Assembly: GCA_900755895.1 (NCBI GenBank)
Contig: CAAEIG010000124.1
Coordinates: forward strand, 1-24,115
From: Clostridia bacterium
Lineage (GTDB): Bacteria; Bacillota; Clostridia; Oscillospirales; Acutalibacteraceae
DNA: 24,115 nt
Direction of reading: 5' to 3'
Part shown: piece by piece, positions 7,732 through 14,253 of the stretch
Layout: each line of letters begins with the position of its first letter
Numbering within the stretch: position 1 is the first letter of the stretch
Translations under genes and position numbers: made by a program
Notes under the pieces: generated by a model
What the model was told of the DNA's origin: nothing
The model's input: only the letters and a program-made list of their open reading frames with translations
Databases searched by the model: none

Positions 7732-9081
7732 CTACCTCCTTCTCTCCCCATCGGAGGGCTCCTCCAAGGGAAGCTCCATCCCGAAATTCTCCAGCAGCAC
7801 TCCATAGCGCTCCACCTGCTGGGCGTACTCCACCCGGTAGCCCCGGGCCTCAAAGAAGGGCCGGGCCGTGCGGGAGGCATGGACCGTCACCCGGGAGACC
7901 CCCAAGCCTTGGGCGTAGCCCTCCAAGGCGTGGGTAATGGCAGTGGCTGCTCCCCGGCCTTGGAAGTCCTTGTGGACGTACAGCCGGTCCAGGTAGCCGG
8001 TGTCATCCATGTCCCCAAAGCCCACCAGGACCCCATCCCTCTCCGCCACCAGGGTGTAGTGGGCAGCAAGGCTCTGGCCCCAGGCTTCCCGGTCAACGCT
8101 CTCCGGAGAGGGAACCCAGGCATCCACCTCCCGCTGGGAGTAGTCCCCCAGATTCACAGTGTGAACCGTCCCATAAAACAGCTGGATCAGCTCCTCCAGG
8201 TCCGAGGGACGGTACAGCCGCAGCCGGAACTCCCCGGCCCGCTCCCCCAGAGCTAGGGCCGGCGCAGTGTCCGCTAAAAGGAATTTTGCCACACCGTCCT
8301 GGGTGTTGGCGGGGAGGACCTCATCAGCCTCCTCCAACAGCGAGGGAACTGCGTTTTCCACGGCGCAGCCCCAGTCCGCTGCCTGAAGCAAGGGCACATC
8401 GTTGACCGCGTCCCCAAAGCTCACCATCCGGCCACACCCCAGCCGCTCCAACAGTCGGCGGGAGGCGTTGGCCTTGGTGGCTGCCCGGGGCATCAGCTCC
8501 AGCCAGTACTCCTGGCGGTACAGCTCCTGCTGGAAGGTGGCGTTGAGCCAGGGACACGCCCTGGCCAGCTGCCACAGGGGCTCCAGATCCTCCTGTTCCC
8601 CGATATAGGTGAAGTAGAACACCTCTCCCCGGTAGAGGGCGTCATCCTCCCCCACCGGCCGCAGGCGGGTATCCCCCTTCCGGTTGGACAGGTAAAAGGC
8701 CATGCCCTCGTTGACCAGGTCCTCCCGCCAGGAGACCCGCTCCTTTCCCTCCACAAAGGCGTAGCACAGGGGCCGCAGGCCACAGGTCTCTCCCCAGGCC
8801 CGGACCTGGTCAATCTGCTCCGGGGTGAAGGCGGACTCCACCAACTTTTCCCCGGTGGCTCCGTCAATGACAAAGGCCCCGTTATAGACAATCACCGGCA
8901 GGTTCTTGGTCAGCCCTGCAGTGACCACCTCTGCCGAGTGCCGGGATCGGGCGGTGGCATAGGTGAAGTGCACCCCCTGCTCCACCAGGCGGTTTATCAC
9001 CCGGGTGGTAAAGGGGGCCAGCTGCTCCTGGGGGGTGAGCAGGGTGCCGTCCAGGTCCGAGACATACAGAGTAGTTTCCAT
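7732..9081 (-). CDS. HAD phosphatase (Cof type) fused to a GNAT acetyltransferase
   Basis: Predicted protein of 449 residues, start at 9081 with GGAGG upstream. Residues 1 to about 270 are a Cof-type haloacid dehalogenase phosphatase: DLDGTLL (9-15) with nucleophile Asp9 and acid Asp11, Lys203 as the motif III lysine, and GDAVND (223-228), where Ala replaces the usual Asn of GDNxND. Residues about 284-436 are a GNAT domain: VHKDFQGRGAATAI carries the acetyl-CoA pyrophosphate loop (QGRGAA, 374-379) and FFEARGYR is the typical C-terminal part. Cof enzymes dephosphorylate sugar phosphates and flavin or pyridoxal phosphates; the acetyl acceptor is unknown. It is the first gene of a three-gene operon. 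I see no frameshift or internal start, so I read it as a true fusion. Confidence 0.92.
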   Translation of the reverse strand: METTLYVSDLDGTLLTPQEQLAPFTTRVINRLVEQGVHFTYATARSRHSAEVVTAGLTKNLPVIVYNGAFVIDGATGEKLVESAFTPEQIDQVRAWGETCGLRPLCYAFVEGKERVSWREDLVNEGMAFYLSNRKGDTRLRPVGEDDALYRGEVFYFTYIGEQEDLEPLWQLARACPWLNATFQQELYRQEYWLELMPRAATKANASRRLLERLGCGRMVSFGDAVNDVPLLQAADWGCAVENAVPSLLEEADEVLPANTQDGVAKFLLADTAPALALGERAGEFRLRLYRPSDLEELIQLFYGTVHTVNLGDYSQREVDAWVPSPESVDREAWGQSLAAHYTLVAERDGVLVGFGDMDDTGYLDRLYVHKDFQGRGAATAITHALEGYAQGLGVSRVTVHASRTARPFFEARGYRVEYAQQVERYGVLLENFGMELPLEEPSDGERRR

Positions 9082-9109
9082 GGCGGGCCTCCTTTCTTAC
9101 TGTAAGAGT

Positions 9110-9118
9110 ATCATAGCA
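9110..9118 (-). promoter_or_regulatory. Extended -10 promoter of the HAD-GNAT operon
   Basis: TGCTATGAT on the minus strand fits an extended -10 (TGN before TATGAT). No good -35 lies 16-18 bp upstream. The leader to the start at 9081 would be about 20-25 bases. Confidence 0.5.
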
Positions 9119-9159
9119 CAAACGCTGAAAAAAGACGAGGAATTGGACAAATCTTTCCC

Positions 9160-9199
9160 AAAAATAAAAGAACAAGGAAGGGGACCAGCCCCTTCCTTG
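9160..9199 (-). terminator. Intrinsic terminator of the lipoprotein gene
   Basis: An 11-bp perfect stem (CAAGGAAGGGG, 9173-9183, with CCCCTTCCTTG, 9189-9199) and a five-base loop are followed by a T-rich tract on the minus strand. It lies 7 bp after the stop codon. Confidence 0.9.
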
Positions 9200-9206
9200 C
9201 TACTGT

Positions 9207-9665
9207 TTATTCTTGTGTTTCAGACTCCGTTGCAGCGGCAGCAACCTCGCTGACCTTCTGCAGGATTCTTGCACTCACTTCTGTGTAGTAAGCCTTCTCC
9301 GCATCGTTCAGCGTGGATTCGTCAATCTCCTCCAAAGCTGCCATCATGTCGGTGTAGCGGGTCATAAAGTCCGTGTAATCGGCAACCAGGGCCTCTGTGT
9401 CACCGGACTCCTGATACTTTTGCATGAACGCCACATACTCGTCAAAGAAAGCCTCGCAGTCGTCAACGGTTTTCTTGAACTCCGGATTGATTTCGTCCGT
9501 GGCTGCGGTCTGCACAGCGGAGCTTTCCTCTGCTGTCTCAGAAACCGTGCTCTGCTGAGAGGTCGCCCCCTGAGAGCTCTCCGTGTTCCCGGTGCTTCCT
9601 CCGGTGCAAGCCGTCAAGGAAAGCACCAGCAAGCCAGCCATCAGCAATGCAAACATCTTTTTCAT
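9207..9665 (-). CDS. Small lipoprotein, DUF6591-like
   Basis: Predicted protein of 152 residues with a lipoprotein signal peptide: positive MKK, a hydrophobic core and the lipobox LTAC with Cys20 as the lipid-bearing residue. Residues about 21-55 are a Ser/Thr/Gln/Glu-rich linker. Residues about 58-145 are an alpha-helical domain with INPEFKKTVDDCEAFFDEYV and LNDAEKAYYTEV, which I associate from memory with DUF6591; function unknown. It should sit on the outer face of the cell membrane. The ribosome-binding site is GGAGGG before ATG 9665. It is a single-gene unit with its own strong promoter and terminator. Confidence 0.9.
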   Translation of the reverse strand: MKKMFALLMAGLLVLSLTACTGGSTGNTESSQGATSQQSTVSETAEESSAVQTAATDEINPEFKKTVDDCEAFFDEYVAFMQKYQESGDTEALVADYTDFMTRYTDMMAALEEIDESTLNDAEKAYYTEVSARILQKVSEVAAAATESETQE

Positions 9666-9765
9666 AATAAAAACCCTCCTGATTTTCCTATCAGTTCTTC
9701 CTCATTTGCTTCTTTTTTGGTTCTCCCTCTTCATTGGCTCCTTTCCGAACCGCAAGAATACGCGC

Positions 9766-9817
9766 CGTGCGTTTTACGCACGTTGTGCATTATAATCTTT
9801 CGATACGCTTTTGGCAA
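9766..9817 (-). promoter_or_regulatory. Strong promoter of the lipoprotein gene with a 5'-end hairpin
   Basis: The -35 is TTGCCA (9812-9817), the spacer is 17 bp and the -10 is a perfect TATAAT (9789-9794). Transcription should start near 9782, exactly where CGTGCG and CGCACG (9766-9771 and 9777-9782) form a six-bp stem with a five-base loop. It could be an operator over the start site or a stabilising hairpin at the mRNA 5' end. The leader is about 117 bases. The rest of 9666-9922 shows no gene. Confidence 0.72.
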
Positions 9818-9922
9818 GCACAGAATGGAAATTCTGAAAATCGGACGTATTTTTTCAGGCAGGTAGTTTCTACGAAAAAGTTCTCCTCTGTGACTGGAAG
9901 GCGCTTTCCTCGTCTTGTGAAA

Positions 9923-10600
9923 TCACTCTTTGGATCCCTCAGAATCCTCAGTTTCTTCCGAGCTATCCCAGGCGCCTTGGGTGTAGGTTTCGTCCACCAT
10001 GTCGCTGATCCCTGCCAGCAACATAATGATGCCCTGCACCTTATGGGGGCGGATACCATACACACCTTTTTCAAAATCATCTTCCGCCACCAGGTCCGCC
10101 GCCAGCAATGGTTTCAGGTGGTGGTAAGCCTGGCCTGTGGATCCAAATCCGCACTTCTCCACCAACTCGGCCACGGTCTTGGGACCCCGCAGAATCTCCA
10201 ACAGGATGGTCAGCCGGTTGGCATTGCCAATGCAAACCAGCACTTTGCTGGCAATTCCGCTTTCGATCTGCGAGAGCAGCCCGTCCGTTGGCACGTCGTT
10301 GCGAATCCAGTTTGACTGCCTCCCCCCTGCATTGTACACACCCATGTACGTCACAAATCCACTGGCGCCCTCTTTTTCCGTTTTGTAGCACAGCTCCTCC
10401 ATTTGCTGGCTGAGACGCTCATCCGGGTGCATTCCATGCATCACATGTACTCGGTCCAGCACTTCCTCCGACGGCTTATTGGGAAGAACGGATGCCATCT
10501 TCTCCTCACATTCCTCTGTAATTTTGGGCAGCACCTTTTCCACCAACTCATTGAGCTGATTCCGCAATTGGTCGATCTCTTTTCCATAATCCCGACTCAT
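9923..10600 (-). CDS. ArsR-like winged-helix transcriptional regulator
   Basis: Predicted protein of 225 residues. ATG 10600 has GAGGTGAG upstream; the longer frame from 10654 runs through the operator region and is rejected. Residues 1-75 are charged and helical, possibly coiled coil. A stretch YMGVYNAGGRQSNW (85-98) follows. Residues about 120-190 look like an ArsR-type winged helix: NANRLTILLEILRGPKTVAELVEKCGFGS with recognition helix around TGQAYHHLKPL, then a wing and YGIRP. The C-terminus is acidic. No metal-binding Cys cluster like that of classical ArsR is evident, so the signal is unknown. Its promoter is flanked by two near-identical palindromes, consistent with autoregulation. Confidence 0.88.
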   Translation of the reverse strand: MSRDYGKEIDQLRNQLNELVEKVLPKITEECEEKMASVLPNKPSEEVLDRVHVMHGMHPDERLSQQMEELCYKTEKEGASGFVTYMGVYNAGGRQSNWIRNDVPTDGLLSQIESGIASKVLVCIGNANRLTILLEILRGPKTVAELVEKCGFGSTGQAYHHLKPLLAADLVAEDDFEKGVYGIRPHKVQGIIMLLAGISDMVDETYTQGAWDSSEETEDSEGSKE

Positions 10601-10623
10601 GAAACTCACCTCGTTTTTATGAT

Positions 10624-10641
10624 ATTCCGTAATTACGTAAT
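10624..10641. promoter_or_regulatory. Operator O1 at the regulator promoter
   Basis: ATTCCGTAATTACGTAAT overlaps the predicted transcription start. Its centre CGTAATTACG is a perfect palindrome. It matches operator O2 at 16 of 18 positions, and the two centres are 63 bp apart. Confidence 0.65.
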
Positions 10642-10644
10642 TAA

Positions 10645-10673
10645 AAAGTATCATGCCTACTGGGAAAAGTCAA
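10645..10673 (-). promoter_or_regulatory. Sigma-A promoter of the ArsR-like regulator
   Basis: The -35 is TTGACT (10668-10673), the spacer is 17 bp and the -10 is TACTTT (10645-10650). It lies between the two operators. Confidence 0.7.
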
Positions 10674-10686
10674 GCTATTTTTTAAA

Positions 10687-10704
10687 ATTCCGTAATTGCG
10701 GAAT
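10687..10704. promoter_or_regulatory. Operator O2 upstream of the regulator promoter
   Basis: ATTCCGTAATTGCGGAAT is an inverted repeat with perfect ATTCCG/CGGAAT arms, 13 bp upstream of the -35 box and just past the stop of the GNAT gene. Confidence 0.65.
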
Positions 10705-10712
10705 CACAAACC

Positions 10713-11180
10713 CTACAAAGGCTTTACCATAATCAAGCAGGGATTTCCCTCATCCCACAGACTGGGAAAGCACTCCAAATCTATAAAGCCCATTGCATGG
10801 TAAAATTCCCGGGTTCGGTCATACTCAGGACTGTGGGCCGTGGCATCCAAAGTCTTCACCTGCAAGAGCTTCCACCCCGCTTTGTGGGCATACTCCTGCG
10901 CCCATGTTATCAGCACCCTGCCCCCTCCTTTTCGATGCCAGCCCGGCAGGATTCCCAACACATAAAGCTCTCCGGCTTCCGTAGCAGTTTGCTGTAGGGC
11001 ACAAAAACCAACTGCGGTTTCTCCGTCATAAAGCGCTGCCAAAGGCAACCTCTTGCAGCCCTCCACATAGTCCGCCGTTGACTCTGGAATGCCAAACCAC
11101 TGGGGCAGCGCACCTAGAATCTCCCCGGCTAGCTGCGCTTTTCTCTCGGGCAAAACTGGTTCTTCTATCCGATATGCCAT
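10713..11180 (-). CDS. GNAT family N-acetyltransferase
   Basis: Predicted protein of 155 residues. ATG 11180 has GGAGG seven bases upstream; the in-frame ATG at 11198 lies before that site and is rejected. The GNAT core is visible: AALYDGETAVGFCAL (strands 2-3), LYVLGILPGWHRKGGGRVLI (strand 4 and the acetyl-CoA loop, R-K-G-G-G-R), and REFYHAMGF near the C-terminus. The substrate is unknown. A strong hairpin terminator ends only about 17 bp before the start, and I find no clear promoter between, so expression may depend on read-through or a promoter I do not recognise. Confidence 0.9.
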   Translation of the reverse strand: MAYRIEEPVLPERKAQLAGEILGALPQWFGIPESTADYVEGCKRLPLAALYDGETAVGFCALQQTATEAGELYVLGILPGWHRKGGGRVLITWAQEYAHKAGWKLLQVKTLDATAHSPEYDRTREFYHAMGFIDLECFPSLWDEGNPCLIMVKPL

Positions 11181-11196
11181 ACATTTTCCTCCACAC

Positions 11197-11226
11197 AAAA
11201 AAGCCCGAGGAATCCCTCGGGCTTTT
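11197..11226 (-). terminator. Intrinsic terminator upstream of the GNAT gene
   Basis: A 12-bp perfect stem (AAAAGCCCGAGG with CCTCGGGCTTTT) and a four-base loop are followed by T residues on the minus strand. It follows the fucO relic, so it is probably the original fucO-type terminator. Its position just before the GNAT gene would also let it attenuate that gene. Confidence 0.85.
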
Positions 11227-11260
11227 CCATCATAAATAAAAGCTTCTGGTTGCCGCTTTC

Positions 11261-11340
11261 CAGCAAGGAGCGGTACAAACCGGCAATTTCCTCTTCGCTG
11301 GTCTCACGGGGATTGCCGGGGAAGAAAGTCCGCGTGGCGG
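11261..11340 (-). pseudogene. Relic of a second fucO-like 3' end
   Basis: The minus-strand frame encodes PGNPRETSEEEIAGLYRSLL, identical in protein to the last 20 residues of FucO (11425-12573). The DNA of 11261-11321 matches 11428-11488 at 57 of 61 positions, and all four differences are synonymous, which suggests the copy once evolved as a coding gene. Upstream similarity fades within about 10 residues (KAATRTFF against AYADACC). The stop codon is replaced (TAA to GAA) and the frame runs on to 11165. I read it as what is left of a tandem second alcohol dehydrogenase after deletion. Confidence 0.75.
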
Positions 11341-11347
11341 CCTTTCT

Positions 11348-11407
11348 CGAGAATATCTCAAAGCCCACAGGGCTTTGCTTTTGCTTCGCAAAAAGCCGTC
11401 ATTCTCG
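11348..11407. repeat. Three-way hairpin structure between fucO and its relic
   Basis: An outer stem (CGAGAAT, 11348-11354, with ATTCTCG, 11401-11407) encloses two hairpins: AAAGCCC/GGGCTTT (11360-11376) and GCTTTTGC/GCAAAAAGC (11377-11396). It starts about 18 bp after the fucO stop. The multi-hairpin style and an adjoining AAAAGTT edge recall the larger elements around lepA and hemW, but sequence similarity is weak, so a common origin is only a suggestion. Confidence 0.5.
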
Positions 11408-11424
11408 CCCCAACTTTTCTATCC

Positions 11425-12573
11425 TTACAGCAGAGAGCGGTACAGACCGGCAATTTCCTCTTCGCTGGTCTCACGGGGGTTGCCGGGGCAGCAGGCGTCA
11501 GCGTAAGCGGACTTGGACAGGAAAGCCACGTCCTCTTCCTTCAGGATGCCGTTGAGGTTTGCGGGGATGCCCACATCAGCGGACAGCTTCTTCACAGCGG
11601 CAATTGCTGCATCAGCAGCCTGGTCGTCGGTCATGGAGGCAACACCCTCCACACCCATGGCCTCGGCGATGGCGCGATAGCGCTTGCCGGCTACGGGCTT
11701 GTTATACTCCAGACCCGTGGGCAGGATGATGGCGCAAGCCACACCATGAGGAGTGTCATACAGAGCGGACAGGCCGTGAGCCATGGAGTGGACAATACCC
11801 AGACCCACATTGGAGAAGCCCATACCGGCAATGTACTGGCCCAGAGCCATGCCCTCGCGGCCCTCGGGAGTGTTCTCCACAGCGCCCCGCAGGGACTTGG
11901 AGATGATCTCAATGGCCTTCAGATGGAACATATCGGACAGCTCCCAAGCGCCCTTGGTGATGTAGCCCTCGATGGCGTGGGTCAAAGCATCCATACCGGT
12001 GGCGGCGGTGAGGCCCTTGGGCATGGAAGCCATCATATCGGGATCCACAATAGCCACCACGGGGATGTCGTGGGGATCCACACAGACAAACTTACGGTTC
12101 TTCTCCACGTCGGTGATGACGTAGTTGATGGTGACCTCAGCAGCGGTGCCGGCGGTGGTGGGCACAGCGATGATGGGCAGGCAGGGATTCTTGGTGGGAG
12201 CCACGCCTTCCAGGCTGCGGACATCGGCAAACTCAGGGTTAGTGGCGATGATGCCCATGGCCTTGGCGGTGTCCATGGAAGAGCCGCCGCCGATGGCGAT
12301 GATGCAGTCCGCCTGAGACTTCTTCAAAGCCTCCACGCCGTCCTGAACGTTCTGGATGGTGGGGTTGGGCTTGATATCGGAGTAGATGTCATAGGCGATG
12401 CCGGCAGCTTCCAGCACGTCGGTGACCTTCTTGGTGACGCCGAACTTCAGCAGGTCGGGGTCGGAGCAGACCAGAGCCTTCTTCAGACCGCGGCTGGTGA
12501 CTTCTCCGGCGATTTCAGCAATAGCGCCCTTGCCGTGATAGGATCTCTCATTTAAGACAAAACGATTTGCCAT
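11425..12573 (-). CDS. fucO: Lactaldehyde reductase (iron-containing alcohol dehydrogenase)
   Basis: Predicted protein of 382 residues that closely resembles E. coli FucO, which reduces L-lactaldehyde to (S)-1,2-propanediol with NADH during anaerobic fucose and rhamnose use. Long stretches are near identical in my recollection of the family, such as NPEFADVRSLEG, TTAGTAAEVTINYVITD and KFVCVDPHDIP. The NAD-binding GGGSSMDTAK (95-104) is present. The four iron ligands are Asp195, His199, His262 and His276, in DALTHAIEG, VHSMAH and TPHG. The start ATG 12573 has AAAGGAAG upstream. The gene is monocistronic with a promoter next to a perfect palindrome. Soluble and cytoplasmic. A fragment of a second copy lies just downstream. 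Confidence 0.95.
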   Translation of the reverse strand: MANRFVLNERSYHGKGAIAEIAGEVTSRGLKKALVCSDPDLLKFGVTKKVTDVLEAAGIAYDIYSDIKPNPTIQNVQDGVEALKKSQADCIIAIGGGSSMDTAKAMGIIATNPEFADVRSLEGVAPTKNPCLPIIAVPTTAGTAAEVTINYVITDVEKNRKFVCVDPHDIPVVAIVDPDMMASMPKGLTAATGMDALTHAIEGYITKGAWELSDMFHLKAIEIISKSLRGAVENTPEGREGMALGQYIAGMGFSNVGLGIVHSMAHGLSALYDTPHGVACAIILPTGLEYNKPVAGKRYRAIAEAMGVEGVASMTDDQAADAAIAAVKKLSADVGIPANLNGILKEEDVAFLSKSAYADACCPGNPRETSEEEIAGLYRSLL

Positions 12574-12589
12574 GAACACAACTTCCTTT

Positions 12590-12620
12590 CTTTTGACGTC
12601 AAAGCGCACTGCTTTTGACG
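12590..12620. promoter_or_regulatory. Palindrome and repeat in the fucO leader
   Basis: TTTGACGTCAAA (12592-12603) is a perfect 12-bp palindrome, and CTTTTGACG occurs twice (12590-12598 and 12612-12620). The second copy is in register to pair with part of the first on the transcript. This could be a second regulator site or a leader hairpin. Confidence 0.45.
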
Positions 12621-12655
12621 CTGGAGCACACTTGCCCCTTTTAGACTCTGTTAAA

Positions 12656-12684
12656 ATTGTAGCAAGTAGTTTTCCAAAAAACAA
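12656..12684 (-). promoter_or_regulatory. Sigma-A promoter of fucO
   Basis: The -35 is TTGTTT (12679-12684), the spacer is 17 bp and the -10 is TACAAT (12656-12661). The weak -35 fits a promoter helped by an activator. The leader is about 75-80 bases. Confidence 0.68.
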
Positions 12685-12708
12685 GTGACACTTTGGGGAA
12701 AGTGTCAC
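12685..12708. promoter_or_regulatory. Perfect palindrome adjoining the fucO -35 box
   Basis: Arms GTGACACTTT and AAAGTGTCAC are perfectly complementary around a four-base GGGG centre. The element abuts the -35 box with no gap, which suits an activator or repressor site. It is distinct from the terminator of the preceding gene. Confidence 0.65.
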
Positions 12709-12717
12709 ATAGCAGGC

Positions 12718-12749
12718 AAAAAACAGCGGCCCTTTTCAGGACCGCCGCT
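12718..12749 (-). terminator. Intrinsic terminator of the nucleoside phosphorylase gene
   Basis: AGCGGCCCT pairs with AGG plus GCCGCT around a TTTC loop with a three-base bulge, followed by six T residues on the minus strand. It begins directly at the stop codon at 12751. Confidence 0.8.
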
Positions 12750-12750
12750 T

Positions 12751-13566
12751 TCAAACTTTGCTCAAGGTATTCTCTTTCAAGGCAAACTCCACACAGCCGG
12801 CGATATACTGCTCCAGCTGCTGGCCGTATCGGTCGCTGCCCCACTTCCAAGAGGGCTCCTCCGGTGTTTGGGGATGCTTGTCCGAAACCAGCAGCGCCAC
12901 TGTACAGCTCATGCCGTAATAGGCGCACACTGCCCCCACTGCCGAGGCCTCCATGTCCACCCCCGCACAGCCCAGCTCCCGCCAAAAGGACTCCTTATGA
13001 TAGGTTTGGCGGTAAACGGCATCCGTGGTCACTGTGGGCAGGTTTTCCACGGAAAACCCCGCTTTTGCCAAATGAGCTGTGAGCTCCCTCACTCGGGGGG
13101 ACGGCAGCTCCACAAAGCCCGTCTTCTCCCGGTAGTGGAGAGAGGTCCCCTCTTCGCTCCAGATCTTCTGGGGGATCACTACATCCCCCACCTGGAGCGA
13201 GGGATGGAACCCACCGCACAATCCCACCAACAGCAGATCCTTCACCCCCAAGGCATGGAGGGTCTCCACCGTACAGGCGGCCTGGGGCGCACCGTATCCC
13301 CCGTGGAGGAAGCACACGCCCTCATGACCCCTCACCATGTCCACCTTGGAGTGGGCGATAAAGCCGGGCAGTTTTTCCATCCGAGTCTGGGCGGAAAAGC
13401 GCTCCTCTAACACGGTCATGCCTTTTCCAAGGCAAAACATCACCGCTTTTTCCGGCAGGGTGGGCATCTCCATCCCCGGGTATTTGCTTTGAATGTGAGC
13501 ACCTGGCTCAATGACGGGGACAGTTTGATCCATGGGGTCAAACCACCCCAAAGAGGTCGGATTCAT
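12751..13566 (-). CDS. Nucleoside phosphorylase superfamily protein
   Basis: Predicted protein of 271 residues, start at 13566 with GGAGCGTGGGGAG upstream. It belongs to the PNP/UDP phosphorylase fold, which splits nucleosides with phosphate. Visible motifs are FLHGGYGAPQA (86-96), VGLCGGFHPSLQVGDVVIP (114-132), VDMEAS (203-208) where the glutamate binds ribose, and LLVSDK (226-231). The N-terminal 35 residues are unlike uridine phosphorylase, so substrate assignment between uridine, purine nucleosides or other compounds is open. It follows the TetR gene by 19 bp, so the regulator probably controls this gene and itself. Confidence 0.88.
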   Translation of the reverse strand: MNPTSLGWFDPMDQTVPVIEPGAHIQSKYPGMEMPTLPEKAVMFCLGKGMTVLEERFSAQTRMEKLPGFIAHSKVDMVRGHEGVCFLHGGYGAPQAACTVETLHALGVKDLLLVGLCGGFHPSLQVGDVVIPQKIWSEEGTSLHYREKTGFVELPSPRVRELTAHLAKAGFSVENLPTVTTDAVYRQTYHKESFWRELGCAGVDMEASAVGAVCAYYGMSCTVALLVSDKHPQTPEEPSWKWGSDRYGQQLEQYIAGCVEFALKENTLSKV

Positions 13567-13585
13567 CTCCCCACGCTCCTTTCCA

Positions 13586-14188
13586 TCATTCCAAAGAGGA
13601 ACCGGGGACGTTTTCTGCGGCTTCCGCCACCGGACCTTGCAGCTCCCGCAGCAGCTCCTGCAGCCGCTGGGGCATGGCCTCAATCAGCAGGTCCACCAAC
13701 TCCGGAATAGGGCGCTCCATACCGGTGGTCACCCATTCCACCGTCTTTTCAATGGAGGCACTGCAATACATCTCCAGCAGAAAGGCGATGTCCTGGGGGA
13801 GCTTCTCCACTCCCAGCTTCCGCTGGAGAATTCCAGTGTAAAACTCCAGAATGCACTGGTAGTCATAGGCCACCACCGAGTTGTGATCTCGAGAGCGGAA
13901 CGCCTGGGTGAAAAAGGTGCCCTCTCCCTTTAAAAACTGGAATTTGCGGATCAGCGCCTCCCGCAGCGTCAGGCTGACGCCCATCTGCTTGAAGGACCGC
14001 TGGGCCAGCTGTTCAAAATGCCAGTTCACCAGGTCGTATTTGTCTTGGAAGTTCCGGTAAAAGGTCTGCCGGGTCACCCCTGCCCGCTCCACAATCTGAG
14101 TGACGGTGATCTTGTCCAAGGGCGCCCGCTCCATCTCCTCTTTGATGGCCCGGGCCAATTTCTCCCGGGTGCGGTCCTGATTTTCCAC
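13586..14188 (-). CDS. TetR/AcrR family transcriptional regulator
   Basis: Predicted protein of 200 residues with a GTG start at 14188 preceded by GGGAGGG. The N-terminal DNA-binding domain is clear: LARAIKEEMERAPLDKITVTQIVERAGVTRQTFYRNF, with the helix-turn-helix at about residues 27-47. The rest is an all-helical ligand and dimerisation domain of the TetR_C_8-like type seen in regulators related to dihydroxyacetone kinase genes; the ligand is unknown. The promoter at 14216-14244 holds a palindrome between its boxes, fitting autorepression. It is first in a two-gene operon with the nucleoside phosphorylase. Confidence 0.93.
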   Translation of the reverse strand: MENQDRTREKLARAIKEEMERAPLDKITVTQIVERAGVTRQTFYRNFQDKYDLVNWHFEQLAQRSFKQMGVSLTLREALIRKFQFLKGEGTFFTQAFRSRDHNSVVAYDYQCILEFYTGILQRKLGVEKLPQDIAFLLEMYCSASIEKTVEWVTTGMERPIPELVDLLIEAMPQRLQELLRELQGPVAEAAENVPGSSLE

Positions 14189-14215
14189 GGCGTCGTCCCT
14201 CCCCTCGTTTTCCTC

Positions 14216-14244
14216 ATTCTACCAAGTTTTGGTGGAAAACTCAA
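14216..14244 (-). promoter_or_regulatory. TetR operon promoter with an operator in the spacer
   Basis: The -35 is TTGAGT (14239-14244), the spacer is 17 bp and the -10 is TAGAAT (14216-14221). ACCAAGTTTTGGT (14221-14233), extended to a 17-bp imperfect palindrome at 14219-14235, lies in the spacer and touches the -10. This is a classic position for a TetR-type repressor. Confidence 0.68.
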
Positions 14245-14253
14245 CCCGGATAC

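Noticed and set aside
11165..11368. 67-codon open frame containing the FucO tail copy as a real gene
   Set aside because: It is made of the fucO relic reading through a terminator hairpin and into the start of the GNAT gene; no ribosome-binding site.
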